Assembly (NCBI RefSeq): GCF_008152325.1
Contig: NZ_CP042243.1
Coordinates: forward strand, 1,555,026-1,619,025
Direction: 5' to 3'
DNA: 64,000 nt
DNA from: Crassaminicella thermophila
GTDB taxonomy: Bacteria > Bacillota > Clostridia > Peptostreptococcales > Thermotaleaceae
Shown here: positions 20,804-28,330 of the stretch, piece by piece
Numbering within the stretch: the first letter of the stretch is position 1
How the letters are laid out: each line of letters opens with the position of its first letter
Translations under genes and position numbers: made by a program
Notes under the pieces: model-generated
Told to the model about the DNA's origin: nothing
Seen by the model: the letters and a program-made list of their open reading frames with translations, nothing else
The model's database searches: none

Positions 20804-20828
20804 AAACCCCCTAATATATCGGGGGCTT
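20804..20828 (-). terminator. GC-rich hairpin upstream of uppS
   Basis: Stem AAGCCCCC/GGGGGTTT (with one G-U pair) and a 9-base loop, overlapping the stop codon of the mini-gene. The following minus-strand tract is A/U-rich (TTTAAAAATATTTCTTTT) but not a clean U-run. It may act as an attenuator or as a processing/stability element. Confidence 0.5.
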
Positions 20829-21015
20829 AAAAATAGCTAACTATTAATTCAATATATTTATCAATATTTTCCTGCTTAATTACTCTACATTCACCTGCTT
20901 CTTCCAACATCTTAGGTGATTGAGTTTTTTTTATGGATATTTGAATCTCTGAAAGCTTACATAAATTAATCGCTTTTTCTAATGGAAATCCAACTACATC
21001 AGGTACTATTTTCAA
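20827..21015 (-). CDS. Small PASTA-like protein
   Basis: A 62-residue protein consisting only of a PASTA-like unit: [19 protein letters not shown] at the start matches the PASTA pattern (V-P-x-V-x-G-x-x-x-x-x-A), and VIKQ later matches the closing strand. There is no signal peptide or membrane segment. It starts with TTG at 21015; its GGAGG site lies in the last codons of frr, so translation is probably coupled to frr. PASTA units usually occur in penicillin-binding proteins and Ser/Thr kinases and bind muropeptides or beta-lactams; a free cytoplasmic unit next to uppS is unusual. Function unknown. Confidence 0.75.
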   Translation of the reverse strand: MKIVPDVVGFPLEKAINLCKLSEIQISIKKTQSPKMLEEAGECRVIKQENIDKYIELIVSYF

Positions 21016-21018
21016 ATA

Positions 21019-21576
21019 TTATACCTCCATCATTTCTTTTTCCTTTTTGCTGATTAATTCATCTATAATTTCAATAGATTTATTAGTCATATTTTGTACT
21101 TCATCTTCTGCTTTTTTTAAATCGTCCTCAGTTATTTCACCATTTTTTTGCATTTTTTTCAATTTATCGTTTGCGTTTCTTCTCTCATTTCTTATAGCTA
21201 CTTTTGCTGTTTCTCCAGTCTTTTTTACAACTTTTATTAATTCTTTTCTTCTTTCTTCAGTTAATTGTGGTATTGCAAGTCTAATTATTTTACCATCATT
21301 TGATGGATTAATACCTAAATCTGATTGCGTTATAGCTTTTTCAATTGCTTGAATAGCTGTATTATCATAAGGTTGTATCGTTAATAATCTAGGCTCCGGT
21401 GCAGAGATATTTGCTATTTGTTTTAATGGCGTAGGTGTTCCATAATATTCTACCATAATTTTATCTAGTAATGCTGGATTTGCTCTTCCTGCTCGAATAG
21501 TACTAAGGTCTTCTTTAAAAACTCTTATAGTTTTTTGCATTTTTTCCTCTAATTCTTTATGTACTTGCATATGCAT
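21019..21576 (-). CDS. frr: Ribosome recycling factor
   Basis: A 185-residue RRF, which with EF-G splits post-termination ribosomes. Conserved stretches STIRAGRANPALLDKI, YYGTPTPLKQIANIS, and RKELIKVVKKTGE are present. The ATG at 21576 has AAAGGAGG at good spacing and follows pyrH by 3 bases. Length matches the family. Confidence 0.97.
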   Translation of the reverse strand: MHMQVHKELEEKMQKTIRVFKEDLSTIRAGRANPALLDKIMVEYYGTPTPLKQIANISAPEPRLLTIQPYDNTAIQAIEKAITQSDLGINPSNDGKIIRLAIPQLTEERRKELIKVVKKTGETAKVAIRNERRNANDKLKKMQKNGEITEDDLKKAEDEVQNMTNKSIEIIDELISKKEKEMMEV

Positions 21577-21579
21577 AAT

Positions 21580-22308
<729 letters not shown>

Positions 22309-22360
22309 TTATTATTCTACATTTCTGCTAAAAAACCTTTAAAATTATTTTAGGTGATTT

Positions 22361-22389
22361 TAAAAAAGAGAACACTCATTGTGTTCTCT
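22361..22389 (-). terminator. Intrinsic terminator after tsf
   Basis: A 9-bp perfect stem AGAGAACAC/GTGTTCTCT with a 5-base loop is followed in the minus direction by a run of six uridines. It starts about 20 bases past the tsf stop, a textbook rho-independent terminator that ends most rpsB-tsf transcripts. Confidence 0.9.
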
Positions 22390-22409
22390 ATGTTTAATTG
22401 TTATATTAG

Positions 22410-23057
22410 CTATTTATTAATTTGTTTAGCCACTTCTTCTGCAAAGTTTTCTTCTTTTTTCTCTAAACCTTCGCCTACTTCAAATCTTGCATATCTTCTT
22501 ATAGAAATATTTTCTCCAATTTTAGCAATTTTTTCATTTAGTAACTCTTGGATTGTAATATCTGGATTTTTGATGAATTGTTGTTCTAATAAACATACTT
22601 CTTTATAGAACTTTTCAATTCTTCCTTCTACCATCTTATCTACTATTTTTTCAGGCTTTCCTTCATTTAAAGCTTGCTGTCTTAAAATTTCTTTTTCTTT
22701 TTCAATAATTTCTTTTGGAACATCTTCTCTTCTTATGTACTGTGGATTTGAAGCTGCAATTTGCATAGCTACATCTTTAACAAATTGTTTGAATTCATCA
22801 TTTTTTGCAACAAAATCAGTCTCACTATTAACTTCGACTAATACACCTATTCTTCCTCCGTGTATATAAGATTCTACAAGACCCTCTGCTGCAATTCTTC
22901 CTGCTTTCTTAGCAGCTTTTGCTAATCCTTTTTCTCTCAAAACTTCAACTGCTTTTTCCATATCTCCATTTGCCTCTGTTAAAGCTTTTTTACAGTCCAT
23001 CATTCCAGCACTAGTTTTTTCTCTTAGTTCTTTCACCATTGCTGCTGTAATAGTCAT
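22410..23057 (-). CDS. tsf: Elongation factor Ts
   Basis: A 215-residue EF-Ts, the guanine nucleotide exchange factor for EF-Tu. The N-terminal [18 protein letters not shown] and the [10 protein letters not shown] motif are present. It belongs to the short form common in Clostridia, with a single trimmed core subdomain. It is encoded with rpsB, from which a 90-base gap with a hairpin separates it. Confidence 0.97.
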   Translation of the reverse strand: MTITAAMVKELREKTSAGMMDCKKALTEANGDMEKAVEVLREKGLAKAAKKAGRIAAEGLVESYIHGGRIGVLVEVNSETDFVAKNDEFKQFVKDVAMQIAASNPQYIRREDVPKEIIEKEKEILRQQALNEGKPEKIVDKMVEGRIEKFYKEVCLLEQQFIKNPDITIQELLNEKIAKIGENISIRRYARFEVGEGLEKKEENFAEEVAKQINK

Positions 23058-23094
23058 ATAATTGCCTCCTCACGTAGATTAAGTATATTAGAAT

Positions 23095-23139
23095 GGGTAA
23101 GAGAAGGAAGGAAATCAAATTCCTTCTTAACCCTTACCC
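23095..23139 (-). other. Long hairpin in the rpsB-tsf intergenic region
   Basis: Two nested helices: GGGTAAG/CTTACCC (7 bp, outer) and AGAAGGAA/TTCCTTCT (8 bp, inner), directly stacked on the 5' side and separated by a short internal loop on the 3' side. No U-run follows on the minus strand, so it is not a clear terminator. It could be an attenuator, an RNase site or a translational control element for tsf. Confidence 0.6.
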
Positions 23140-23146
23140 TTTATAA

Positions 23147-23845
23147 TTATTCTTCCATTTGTTCGCCTTGTTTACCTTCGATAATCGCATCCGCTATTTT
23201 AGCAGTAATTAATTTAACCGCCCTGATAGCATCATCATTAGCAGGGATTACATAATCTACTTCATCTGGATCACAGTTTGTATCTACAATACCTACTACA
23301 GGTATTCCTAATCTTTGTGCTTCTTTAACTGCGATTCTTTCTTTTCTTGGATCTACTACAAAGATTGCTCCTGGAAGCTCATCCATTTCTTTAATTCCAC
23401 CTAAGAATTTTTCAAGTTTTTCTTGCTCATGCTTAAGCTTGATTACTTCTTTCTTAGGAAGAACATCAAACATACCTTCTTCTTCCATTCTCGTTAACTC
23501 GTTAAGACGATCAATTCTTTTTCTAATCGTCTTAAAGTTTGTAAGCATACCTCCAAGCCATCTTTGATTTACATAGTACATTCCACTTCTTTTTGCTTCT
23601 TGCTCAATTGATTCTTGAGCTTGTTTTTTTGTACCTACAAATAGAATTGTCTTATTGCTCTCAGCAACCTCTTTTACAAAAGCATAAGCTTCTTCTATTT
23701 TTTTTACTGTTTTTTGTAGATCTATAATATAGATCCCATTTCTTTCTGTGAAAATGTACTCTGCCATTTTAGGATTCCATCTTCTAGTTTGATGTCCAAA
23801 GTGTACCCCTGCTTCTAATAATTGTTTCATTGAAATAACTGACAT
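23147..23845 (-). CDS. rpsB: 30S ribosomal protein S2
   Basis: A 232-residue S2. The start is the ATG at 23845 with GGGAGGTGAAGGAA in front, giving [18 protein letters not shown]; the open frame continues 13 codons upstream into the leader, which is not S2-like. Conserved [22 protein letters not shown] and [12 protein letters not shown] are present. It has its own promoter and a structured leader and starts the rpsB-tsf unit directly after the flagellar superoperon, as in B. subtilis. Confidence 0.98.
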   Translation of the reverse strand: MSVISMKQLLEAGVHFGHQTRRWNPKMAEYIFTERNGIYIIDLQKTVKKIEEAYAFVKEVAESNKTILFVGTKKQAQESIEQEAKRSGMYYVNQRWLGGMLTNFKTIRKRIDRLNELTRMEEEGMFDVLPKKEVIKLKHEQEKLEKFLGGIKEMDELPGAIFVVDPRKERIAVKEAQRLGIPVVGIVDTNCDPDEVDYVIPANDDAIRAVKLITAKIADAIIEGKQGEQMEE

Positions 23846-23872
23846 TTCCTTCACCTCCCTGGTTTTTTCCTC

Positions 23873-23938
23873 CACTCTGTTCATCTTTTTAAAAAACCTT
23901 ACGGCACCATTTTAAAAATTCCAGAGTGTGTGTGATCA
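23873..23938 (-). promoter_or_regulatory. rpsB 5' leader with long-range helix
   Basis: CACTCTG (minus-strand 5' arm at 23932-23938) can pair with CAGAGTG (23873-23879), closing a loop of about 52 bases that also holds AATTTTTAAAA and a U-rich segment able to pair with each other. The element lies just upstream of the rpsB ribosome binding site. Autoregulatory leaders are common for ribosomal protein operons; S2 binding here is inference. Confidence 0.45.
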
Positions 23939-23950
23939 ATCACCTTATGT

Positions 23951-23980
23951 AGTATAACATAGTATACATAAGTTTTGCAA
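23951..23980 (-). promoter_or_regulatory. Sigma-A-type promoter for rpsB
   Basis: TTGCAA (-35, 23975-23980), an 18-base spacer and TATACT (-10, 23951-23956) on the minus strand, about 100 bases upstream of the rpsB start. It would give an independent transcript for rpsB-tsf with the leader described above. Confidence 0.65.
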
Positions 23981-24069
23981 TAATAAATTTTATATATTAC
24001 ATACAAAAATATTATTTCCATTTATGTACTGAATATACTACCTTGTTAAAATTAAATATATAAAGAATA

Positions 24070-24513
24070 TTAATCCTTTATATAATCTCCTTTTACAATT
24101 CTGTTTAAAATCATTTCTTCCGAATCTTCTAAATTAAATTTATATTTTCCCCATCTAAGACTATTCTCTAATCCTTTCATATATACTTTTTTTAAAAACT
24201 CTTTTTCAGATGATATTAGATTATTTTGTTTTAAAACTTTTGCCACATCTTCACTTGTATAACCCCTATGAATATTAATTATTATCTCATTATTAGATTT
24301 TATATTATTATTTTCAGAATCAATTTTACTATTATCTGTTTTATCAAAATATTCAGCAGGATCAATCATACCTATTTTTTTTGCTTCTGATTTTATATAT
24401 TCTTTACTAAATGCAAGCTTATTTGTTTTTGGTTTTATAATATTCAAACCTGATGACAATACAAATCCTATACCAATACCTAGCAAGATTCCTATTAATA
24501 CATCTTTTTTCAA
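24070..24513 (-). CDS. Membrane-anchored MltG/YceG N-terminal-like domain protein
   Basis: A 147-residue protein with one N-terminal membrane helix (about 4-25), a low-complexity Asn/Ser/Lys linker (55-75) and a C-terminal domain of about 65 residues. This domain (HRGYTSEDVAKVLKQNNLIS...WGKYKFNLEDSEEMILNRIVKGD, shown in part) resembles the LysM-like region at the N terminus of the lytic transglycosylase MltG. The catalytic YceG domain with its glutamate is missing, so it can hardly cut peptidoglycan; it may bind or regulate at the membrane. It starts at a TTG with a GAGGTGATGG site overlapping the end of the SwrB-like gene. It is the last gene before rpsB. Confidence 0.7.
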   Translation of the reverse strand: MKKDVLIGILLGIGIGFVLSSGLNIIKPKTNKLAFSKEYIKSEAKKIGMIDPAEYFDKTDNSKIDSENNNIKSNNEIIINIHRGYTSEDVAKVLKQNNLISSEKEFLKKVYMKGLENSLRWGKYKFNLEDSEEMILNRIVKGDYIKD

Positions 24514-24517
24514 ACCA

Positions 24518-25006
24518 TCACCTCTTTTTAAGGTTGCATATTAATTGTATCTCTCCAATTCCTTTATCAAGCTTCTTAGCGATTTGAGCAGGTGAATATC
24601 CTTTATCCAATAAACAGAAAATCTTTTTTATATTTTCATCATTCTTGTTGTTTTCTATTTCTAGATATTCATCCTTATGTACTTCATAAAATACATTGTT
24701 TTTTTGTTTTTTTTCTTCTATATCTCTTATTATTGATAAATATTCCTCAATTCTTCGATCAACAGTTTGAAGTACCTTGTAAATATCATTAGTTTTTCTG
24801 TCTAAACAATCAACTGTACTTTCACTTATAATTTTCAATTCTTCTATTACTTTTTCAGCCAAATCAATACTATCTAACAATTTAGCTTCTTTATCTTTAG
24901 CTATTTGCAAATCAATATAAGATTGAGAAGCTTTATTTTTTTTCAATAATAAAATAGCTACTAACACAATAATAATTCCTATAAAAAAAAGAATATAATT
25001 TATCAT
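24518..25006 (-). CDS. swrB: SwrB-like membrane protein of the flagellar operon (DUF6115 type)
   Basis: A 162-residue protein with one N-terminal membrane helix (about 3-20), a charged coiled-coil-prone middle (35-100) and a C-terminal helix-turn-helix-like end (LLDKGYSPAQIAKKLDKGIGEIQLIC). Architecture, length and location between sigD and rpsB match B. subtilis SwrB, which promotes activation of the flagellar export apparatus and SigD-dependent genes. Sequence identity to SwrB cannot be measured here, so orthology rests on layout and position. The ATG at 25006 has a TTGGTGA site. Confidence 0.65.
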   Translation of the reverse strand: MINYILFFIGIIIVLVAILLLKKNKASQSYIDLQIAKDKEAKLLDSIDLAEKVIEELKIISESTVDCLDRKTNDIYKVLQTVDRRIEEYLSIIRDIEEKKQKNNVFYEVHKDEYLEIENNKNDENIKKIFCLLDKGYSPAQIAKKLDKGIGEIQLICNLKKR

Positions 25007-25023
25007 ATCTAATCACCAAATTT

Positions 25024-25338
25024 TTAGATTTTAATATCAATATTTGATCCAATTTTAGTTGAAATTTTTTTACCTTTTTCTTTTTTATCACTTTGTTTTT
25101 TTACATTTGATTTTTTATTATGCCTCTCTTTTTTATTATCTTGATTATCTTTTATATGTGGATTCTCTTTATTTTCAAATTTATTGACTCTATTTAATCG
25201 GTGCTCTACATTTATCTTATCTTGCTGGATTAAATGTTCCTGTTCAGTTTTTACTTTATTATCAAATACATGCTTTTCACGTGATAATTGCTGTGTTTTT
25301 GAAACGAGTATTTGAAAATCTATAGGTTTTATAGACAT
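25024..25338 (-). CDS. Small Lys-rich hypothetical protein of the flagellar operon
   Basis: A 104-residue protein with no membrane segment. The N terminus MSIKPIDFQILVSKTQQLS looks folded or interaction-prone, the middle is coiled-coil-like, and residues about 60-95 are very rich in Lys, Asn and Asp. It ends in GSNIDIKI. The ATG at 25338 lies 9 bases after a GGGAG site; ATGs at 25347 and 25344 are too close to that site. It lies between the fapA remnant and the SwrB-like gene. I recognise no domain; DNA/RNA binding or a structural role are both possible. Confidence 0.6.
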   Translation of the reverse strand: MSIKPIDFQILVSKTQQLSREKHVFDNKVKTEQEHLIQQDKINVEHRLNRVNKFENKENPHIKDNQDNKKERHNKKSNVKKQSDKKEKGKKISTKIGSNIDIKI

Positions 25339-25353
25339 ATCCATCATCTCCCA

Positions 25354-25592
25354 TTATTTTCCCACATATGGTATTTTCAAATCCTCAATAAATTTATTTT
25401 TCTCTAAAATTGATCTAATTTTATCTATATCAACGTTATTAATACCGTTTTTTTCTAGATTTTCAACAATTTCTTTTATAATTATAGGCCTTCCAATTTA
25501 TTTTTTGGGGATAAATTAAGAGAAAACTATTCTTTCCTTGGAATAATATTTAAAATAGTTTTTCCTTCTACAATGATTGATTTTCTCTCCAT
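25354..25592 (-). pseudogene. fapA: Decayed fapA (DUF342) remnant
   Basis: A GGGGGA site and ATG at 25592, 19 bases after the sigD stop, open a frame MERKSIIVEGKTILNIIPRK that ends at TAG after 21 codons. Past the stop the same frame reads FSLNLSPKNKLEG, and then a shifted frame reads RPIIIKEIVENLEKNGINN followed by VDIDKIRSILEKN and ends in IPYVGK and a stop. Joined, these pieces resemble the N-terminal domain of FapA/DUF342 proteins (pattern: strand, RP-x-T-x-x-EI, L-x-x-x-GI, a GID-like turn, GK). A nonsense codon, a frameshift and loss of the remaining several hundred residues indicate decay by mutation and deletion. Assignment is by pattern memory only. Confidence 0.55.
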
Positions 25593-25611
25593 AAATCCCC
25601 CATTATTCTAT

Positions 25612-26346
25612 TTATAAAAGTTTTTCAAGCTTACTTTTTAATTTTATAATTGCTTTTGTATGTAATTGAGAAATTCTAGATTCTGAAACTCCTAAAATAG
25701 TAGAAATTTCTTTATATGTTAACTCCGAATAATAATAAAGACTAATAATCTTTTTTTCTTTTTCTGGTAATTCATTTACTAAATCTAGTAAAATTTTCTT
25801 AATTTCTTCTTGGTCTAAAAATGCTTGAGGTTCAATATTTATATCATCATCTATAATAGTGAAATTTGCATTATTTAAAATTTTTTCTTCTAATGAAATA
25901 ACTGAAAAAGAATGTACTTCTGCTATCAGAGTACTTAATTCATTTAGTGATATGTTTAATTCTAAAGCAACTTCTTCATCTTTTGCACTTCTTCCCAATT
26001 TATTCTCTATTGATTTATAAGCGTCCTCTATTTTTTTATATTTTTGTCTAACAGACCTAGGTATCCAATCAAGTGCCCTAAGTTGATCAATAATTGATCC
26101 TCTAATTCTAATACATGCATAAGTTTCAAATTTTACATTCTTTGACGGATCGAATTTATCTATTGCATCTAATAAACCAAAAATACCATAGCTAACCAAA
26201 TCATCAAATTCGATATTATTTCCATAATTAACATATAAACGCCCAGCTATAATTTTAACTAAATCAATATACTTTATAATCAATTGTTCTTTAATCTTTT
26301 TATCTCCTGTTTTAATATATTTTTCCCATAAGTACATGTTAGACAT
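25612..26346 (-). CDS. sigD: RNA polymerase sigma factor SigD/FliA (sigma-28)
   Basis: A 244-residue FliA/WhiG-type sigma factor for late flagellar, motility and autolysin genes. Region 2 (DLVSYGIFGLLDAIDKFDP and FETYACIRIRGSIIDQLRALDWIPRSVRQ, quoted in part), region 3 and region 4 (LTYKEISTILGVSESRISQLH) are all present. The second of two tandem ATGs (26346) fits the GGGGGAG site better. It is the last main gene of the fla/che superoperon, as in B. subtilis; flgM is not in this window. Confidence 0.96.
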   Translation of the reverse strand: MSNMYLWEKYIKTGDKKIKEQLIIKYIDLVKIIAGRLYVNYGNNIEFDDLVSYGIFGLLDAIDKFDPSKNVKFETYACIRIRGSIIDQLRALDWIPRSVRQKYKKIEDAYKSIENKLGRSAKDEEVALELNISLNELSTLIAEVHSFSVISLEEKILNNANFTIIDDDINIEPQAFLDQEEIKKILLDLVNELPEKEKKIISLYYYSELTYKEISTILGVSESRISQLHTKAIIKLKSKLEKLL

Positions 26347-26357
26347 CATATCTCCCC

Positions 26358-26696
26358 CTATGATTTATTATTTTCATCTACTTTGGTAAATACTGCTACT
26401 TTTTGTTGTTCTAAATCTAGGGGGGAAAAGCTAACATCTTCTTCATTAATATCAGTCCCAGTTTCAATTTCTTTAGAAGAAACAACCATATCTATTTTAC
26501 TCACATTACTTAACATTTCTTTAGCTTTTACAATTTGATGAATACAAATTTTAGAACCAAAAAATATAATCAAATAAAATACACTTGTTCGCTTTAAAAA
26601 TACACTAAAATCCATATTATGAACCATAGCTATAATTGTACTAACAAATATACAAACGATAAGAATTACATATGGTATAGATTGCATAATTTTCAT
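26358..26696 (-). CDS. Two-helix membrane protein between cheD and sigD
   Basis: A 112-residue protein with two N-terminal membrane helices (about 6-25 and 35-53) and a hydrophilic acidic C terminus of about 60 residues, probably cytoplasmic. The ATG at 26696 is 9 bases after a GGAG site; the ATG at 26711 overlaps the cheD stop region and has no site. No family recognised. Its place between cheD and sigD within the operon suggests a motility-linked role. Confidence 0.7.
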   Translation of the reverse strand: MKIMQSIPYVILIVCIFVSTIIAMVHNMDFSVFLKRTSVFYLIIFFGSKICIHQIVKAKEMLSNVSKIDMVVSSKEIETGTDINEEDVSFSPLDLEQQKVAVFTKVDENNKS

Positions 26697-26711
26697 AGAA
26701 TATAGCTCCAT

Positions 26712-27197
26712 TCATATTTGTTTCGTACCTCTACCTATTGTTTTTACAATGATCATACCTGAATTTGCATAAAGTTCTATTGTTCTACCAAAGTTACCAC
26801 CAGTATCTTCTGCTATTATTGGTATCTTTAATTCTTTTAATATCTTTTTTGCAGCAATTGTATTTCTTTCACCAATTTTCATGATATCATTTTTATTTGC
26901 AAAAGCAAACATTTGTGCTCCCCCTGCCAATTTACTTACCAATCTACCTTTAATAGCCCCAACCTTTAAAACTTCTTCTAACAATAAGACAATAGCTGTA
27001 TCTGCAAATTTAGCTGGATTTGTATTGTTTCTTATTGCTTTGCTTGAAGGTAGCATAATATGTGCAAGACCAGCTACTTTTGTAATGGGGTCATACAAAG
27101 TAACCCCTACACATGAACCTAAACCTAATGTAGTTAAAACACCTTCACCCTTTGTAACGTTTAAATCTGCCATGCCTACTTTAATAATTTGTGACAT
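26712..27197 (-). CDS. cheD: Chemoreceptor glutamine deamidase CheD
   Basis: A 161-residue CheD, which deamidates chemoreceptor glutamines and stimulates CheC. The Cys-His-Thr catalytic set is visible: Cys29 in GLGSCVGV, His46 in GLAHIMLP and Thr23 just before. The start overlaps the cheC stop by one base (TAATG), matching the physical partnership of the two proteins. Confidence 0.95.
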   Translation of the reverse strand: MSQIIKVGMADLNVTKGEGVLTTLGLGSCVGVTLYDPITKVAGLAHIMLPSSKAIRNNTNPAKFADTAIVLLLEEVLKVGAIKGRLVSKLAGGAQMFAFANKNDIMKIGERNTIAAKKILKELKIPIIAEDTGGNFGRTIELYANSGMIIVKTIGRGTKQI

Positions 27198-27814
27198 TAT
27201 TCTAGTACTCCTAAACTTTTTAGCAATACATCAAAAGAATCTACATCAGGTATTAAGAAAAAGAATCCTTTTATATCATTGTCTCCTTCATTAAATTCAG
27301 TTTCAATCACCAAAACTTTATCTCCGACTTGACCATATTGAATAATAGGTACGCTCAATATAGCTCCAGCCATATCCATTGACAAGGAAGGCACAGAAAT
27401 CTTCATATTTAATCCTGTTAAAGTTGTTAAAGATGAAATATATGCACTAGAAAGAATATTTCCTATTTCTTTCAAAGCCGACTGTTCAATTTCATCTAAA
27501 GCTTTAGTCTTATTTTCCTTAAATAATAACATATTAGCTAACAGTTTAGATGAATCCATTGTTAACATAAACATTATATTTCCTGTCAAATCTCCATCTA
27601 CATGAAAATATACTCCACATATAGGTACATCTGCTCCTCCTAACAGCTCCACGACTTCATTAAATTCCAATATTTCAACTTTCGGCACATTCATATCTAT
27701 TTTTCTATTGAGCATTACTGCAAGAGCAGTCGTAGCATTACCAGCACCAATATTGCCTACCTCTTTTAAAACATCTAACTGCATATTATTCATTTCTTCT
27801 ATAGAAATTCCCAT
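27197..27814 (-). CDS. cheC: CheY-P phosphatase CheC
   Basis: A CheC of about 205 residues. Both phosphatase motifs of the D/S-x3-E-x2-N type are intact: DVLKEVGN near residue 15 and SALKEIGN near residue 115. It removes phosphate from CheY-P and pairs with CheD in the B. subtilis-type adaptation system. The ATG at 27814 has GGTGGG at 6 bases; an ATG at 27820 is too close to it. Confidence 0.95.
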   Translation of the reverse strand: MGISIEEMNNMQLDVLKEVGNIGAGNATTALAVMLNRKIDMNVPKVEILEFNEVVELLGGADVPICGVYFHVDGDLTGNIMFMLTMDSSKLLANMLLFKENKTKALDEIEQSALKEIGNILSSAYISSLTTLTGLNMKISVPSLSMDMAGAILSVPIIQYGQVGDKVLVIETEFNEGDNDIKGFFFLIPDVDSFDVLLKSLGVLE

Positions 27815-27826
27815 ATTCATCCCACC

Positions 27827-28297
27827 TTAAATTCTCTGGTTCTCATCATTAATAGCTGTATTTCCTAAAATTTTTTTTAAGTCAAGTAAAATAATAATCC
27901 TTTCTCCATCTTTACCAATACCTTTAACATAATCATTTTTCATATTCTCTTTAATATTTGAAACATCATCAATAGATTCAAGATCCAATTGCAAAACTTC
28001 AGAAGATGAATCTACTAATAATCCTACAATCATATCTTCAACAGAAACAATAATGATTCTTGATTCATCATTTATTTCTACCTGTGGTAAATTAAACCTT
28101 TTTCTTAAATTAATTACTGGTACTACTTCCCCTCTTAAATTGATAACTCCTTCTACATAATAATGGGCATAAGGAACTCTCGTTATATCCATAACTTTCT
28201 CAATTGTTTCAACATAAAGGATATTAACTCCATAAGACTCATTATCAAGTTTAAATAATACGTATTGATTATCTGTTGCAGTTACCTTTTCAGACAT
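27827..28297 (-). CDS. cheW: Chemotaxis coupling protein CheW
   Basis: A 156-residue CheW of the single SH3-like receptor-coupling fold (FKLDNESYGVNILYVETIEK...VINLRGEVVPVINLRKRF). It links receptors to CheA. The ATG at 28297 has an AAAGGAGAG site. It sits between cheA and cheC. Confidence 0.96.
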   Translation of the reverse strand: MSEKVTATDNQYVLFKLDNESYGVNILYVETIEKVMDITRVPYAHYYVEGVINLRGEVVPVINLRKRFNLPQVEINDESRIIIVSVEDMIVGLLVDSSSEVLQLDLESIDDVSNIKENMKNDYVKGIGKDGERIIILLDLKKILGNTAINDENQRI

Positions 28298-28330
28298 TAT
28301 ATCTTCTCTCCTTTTTAATAAGTTTTAAGA

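Noticed and set aside
23846-23884. N-terminal extension of rpsB
   Set aside because: No S2 similarity upstream of the ATG at 23845, which has a strong GGGAGGTGAAGG site.
25354-25592. A short functional protein in the sigD downstream gap
   Set aside because: The only frame with a ribosome binding site ends after 21 codons, and the longer downstream piece lacks a start; a decayed fapA explains it better.
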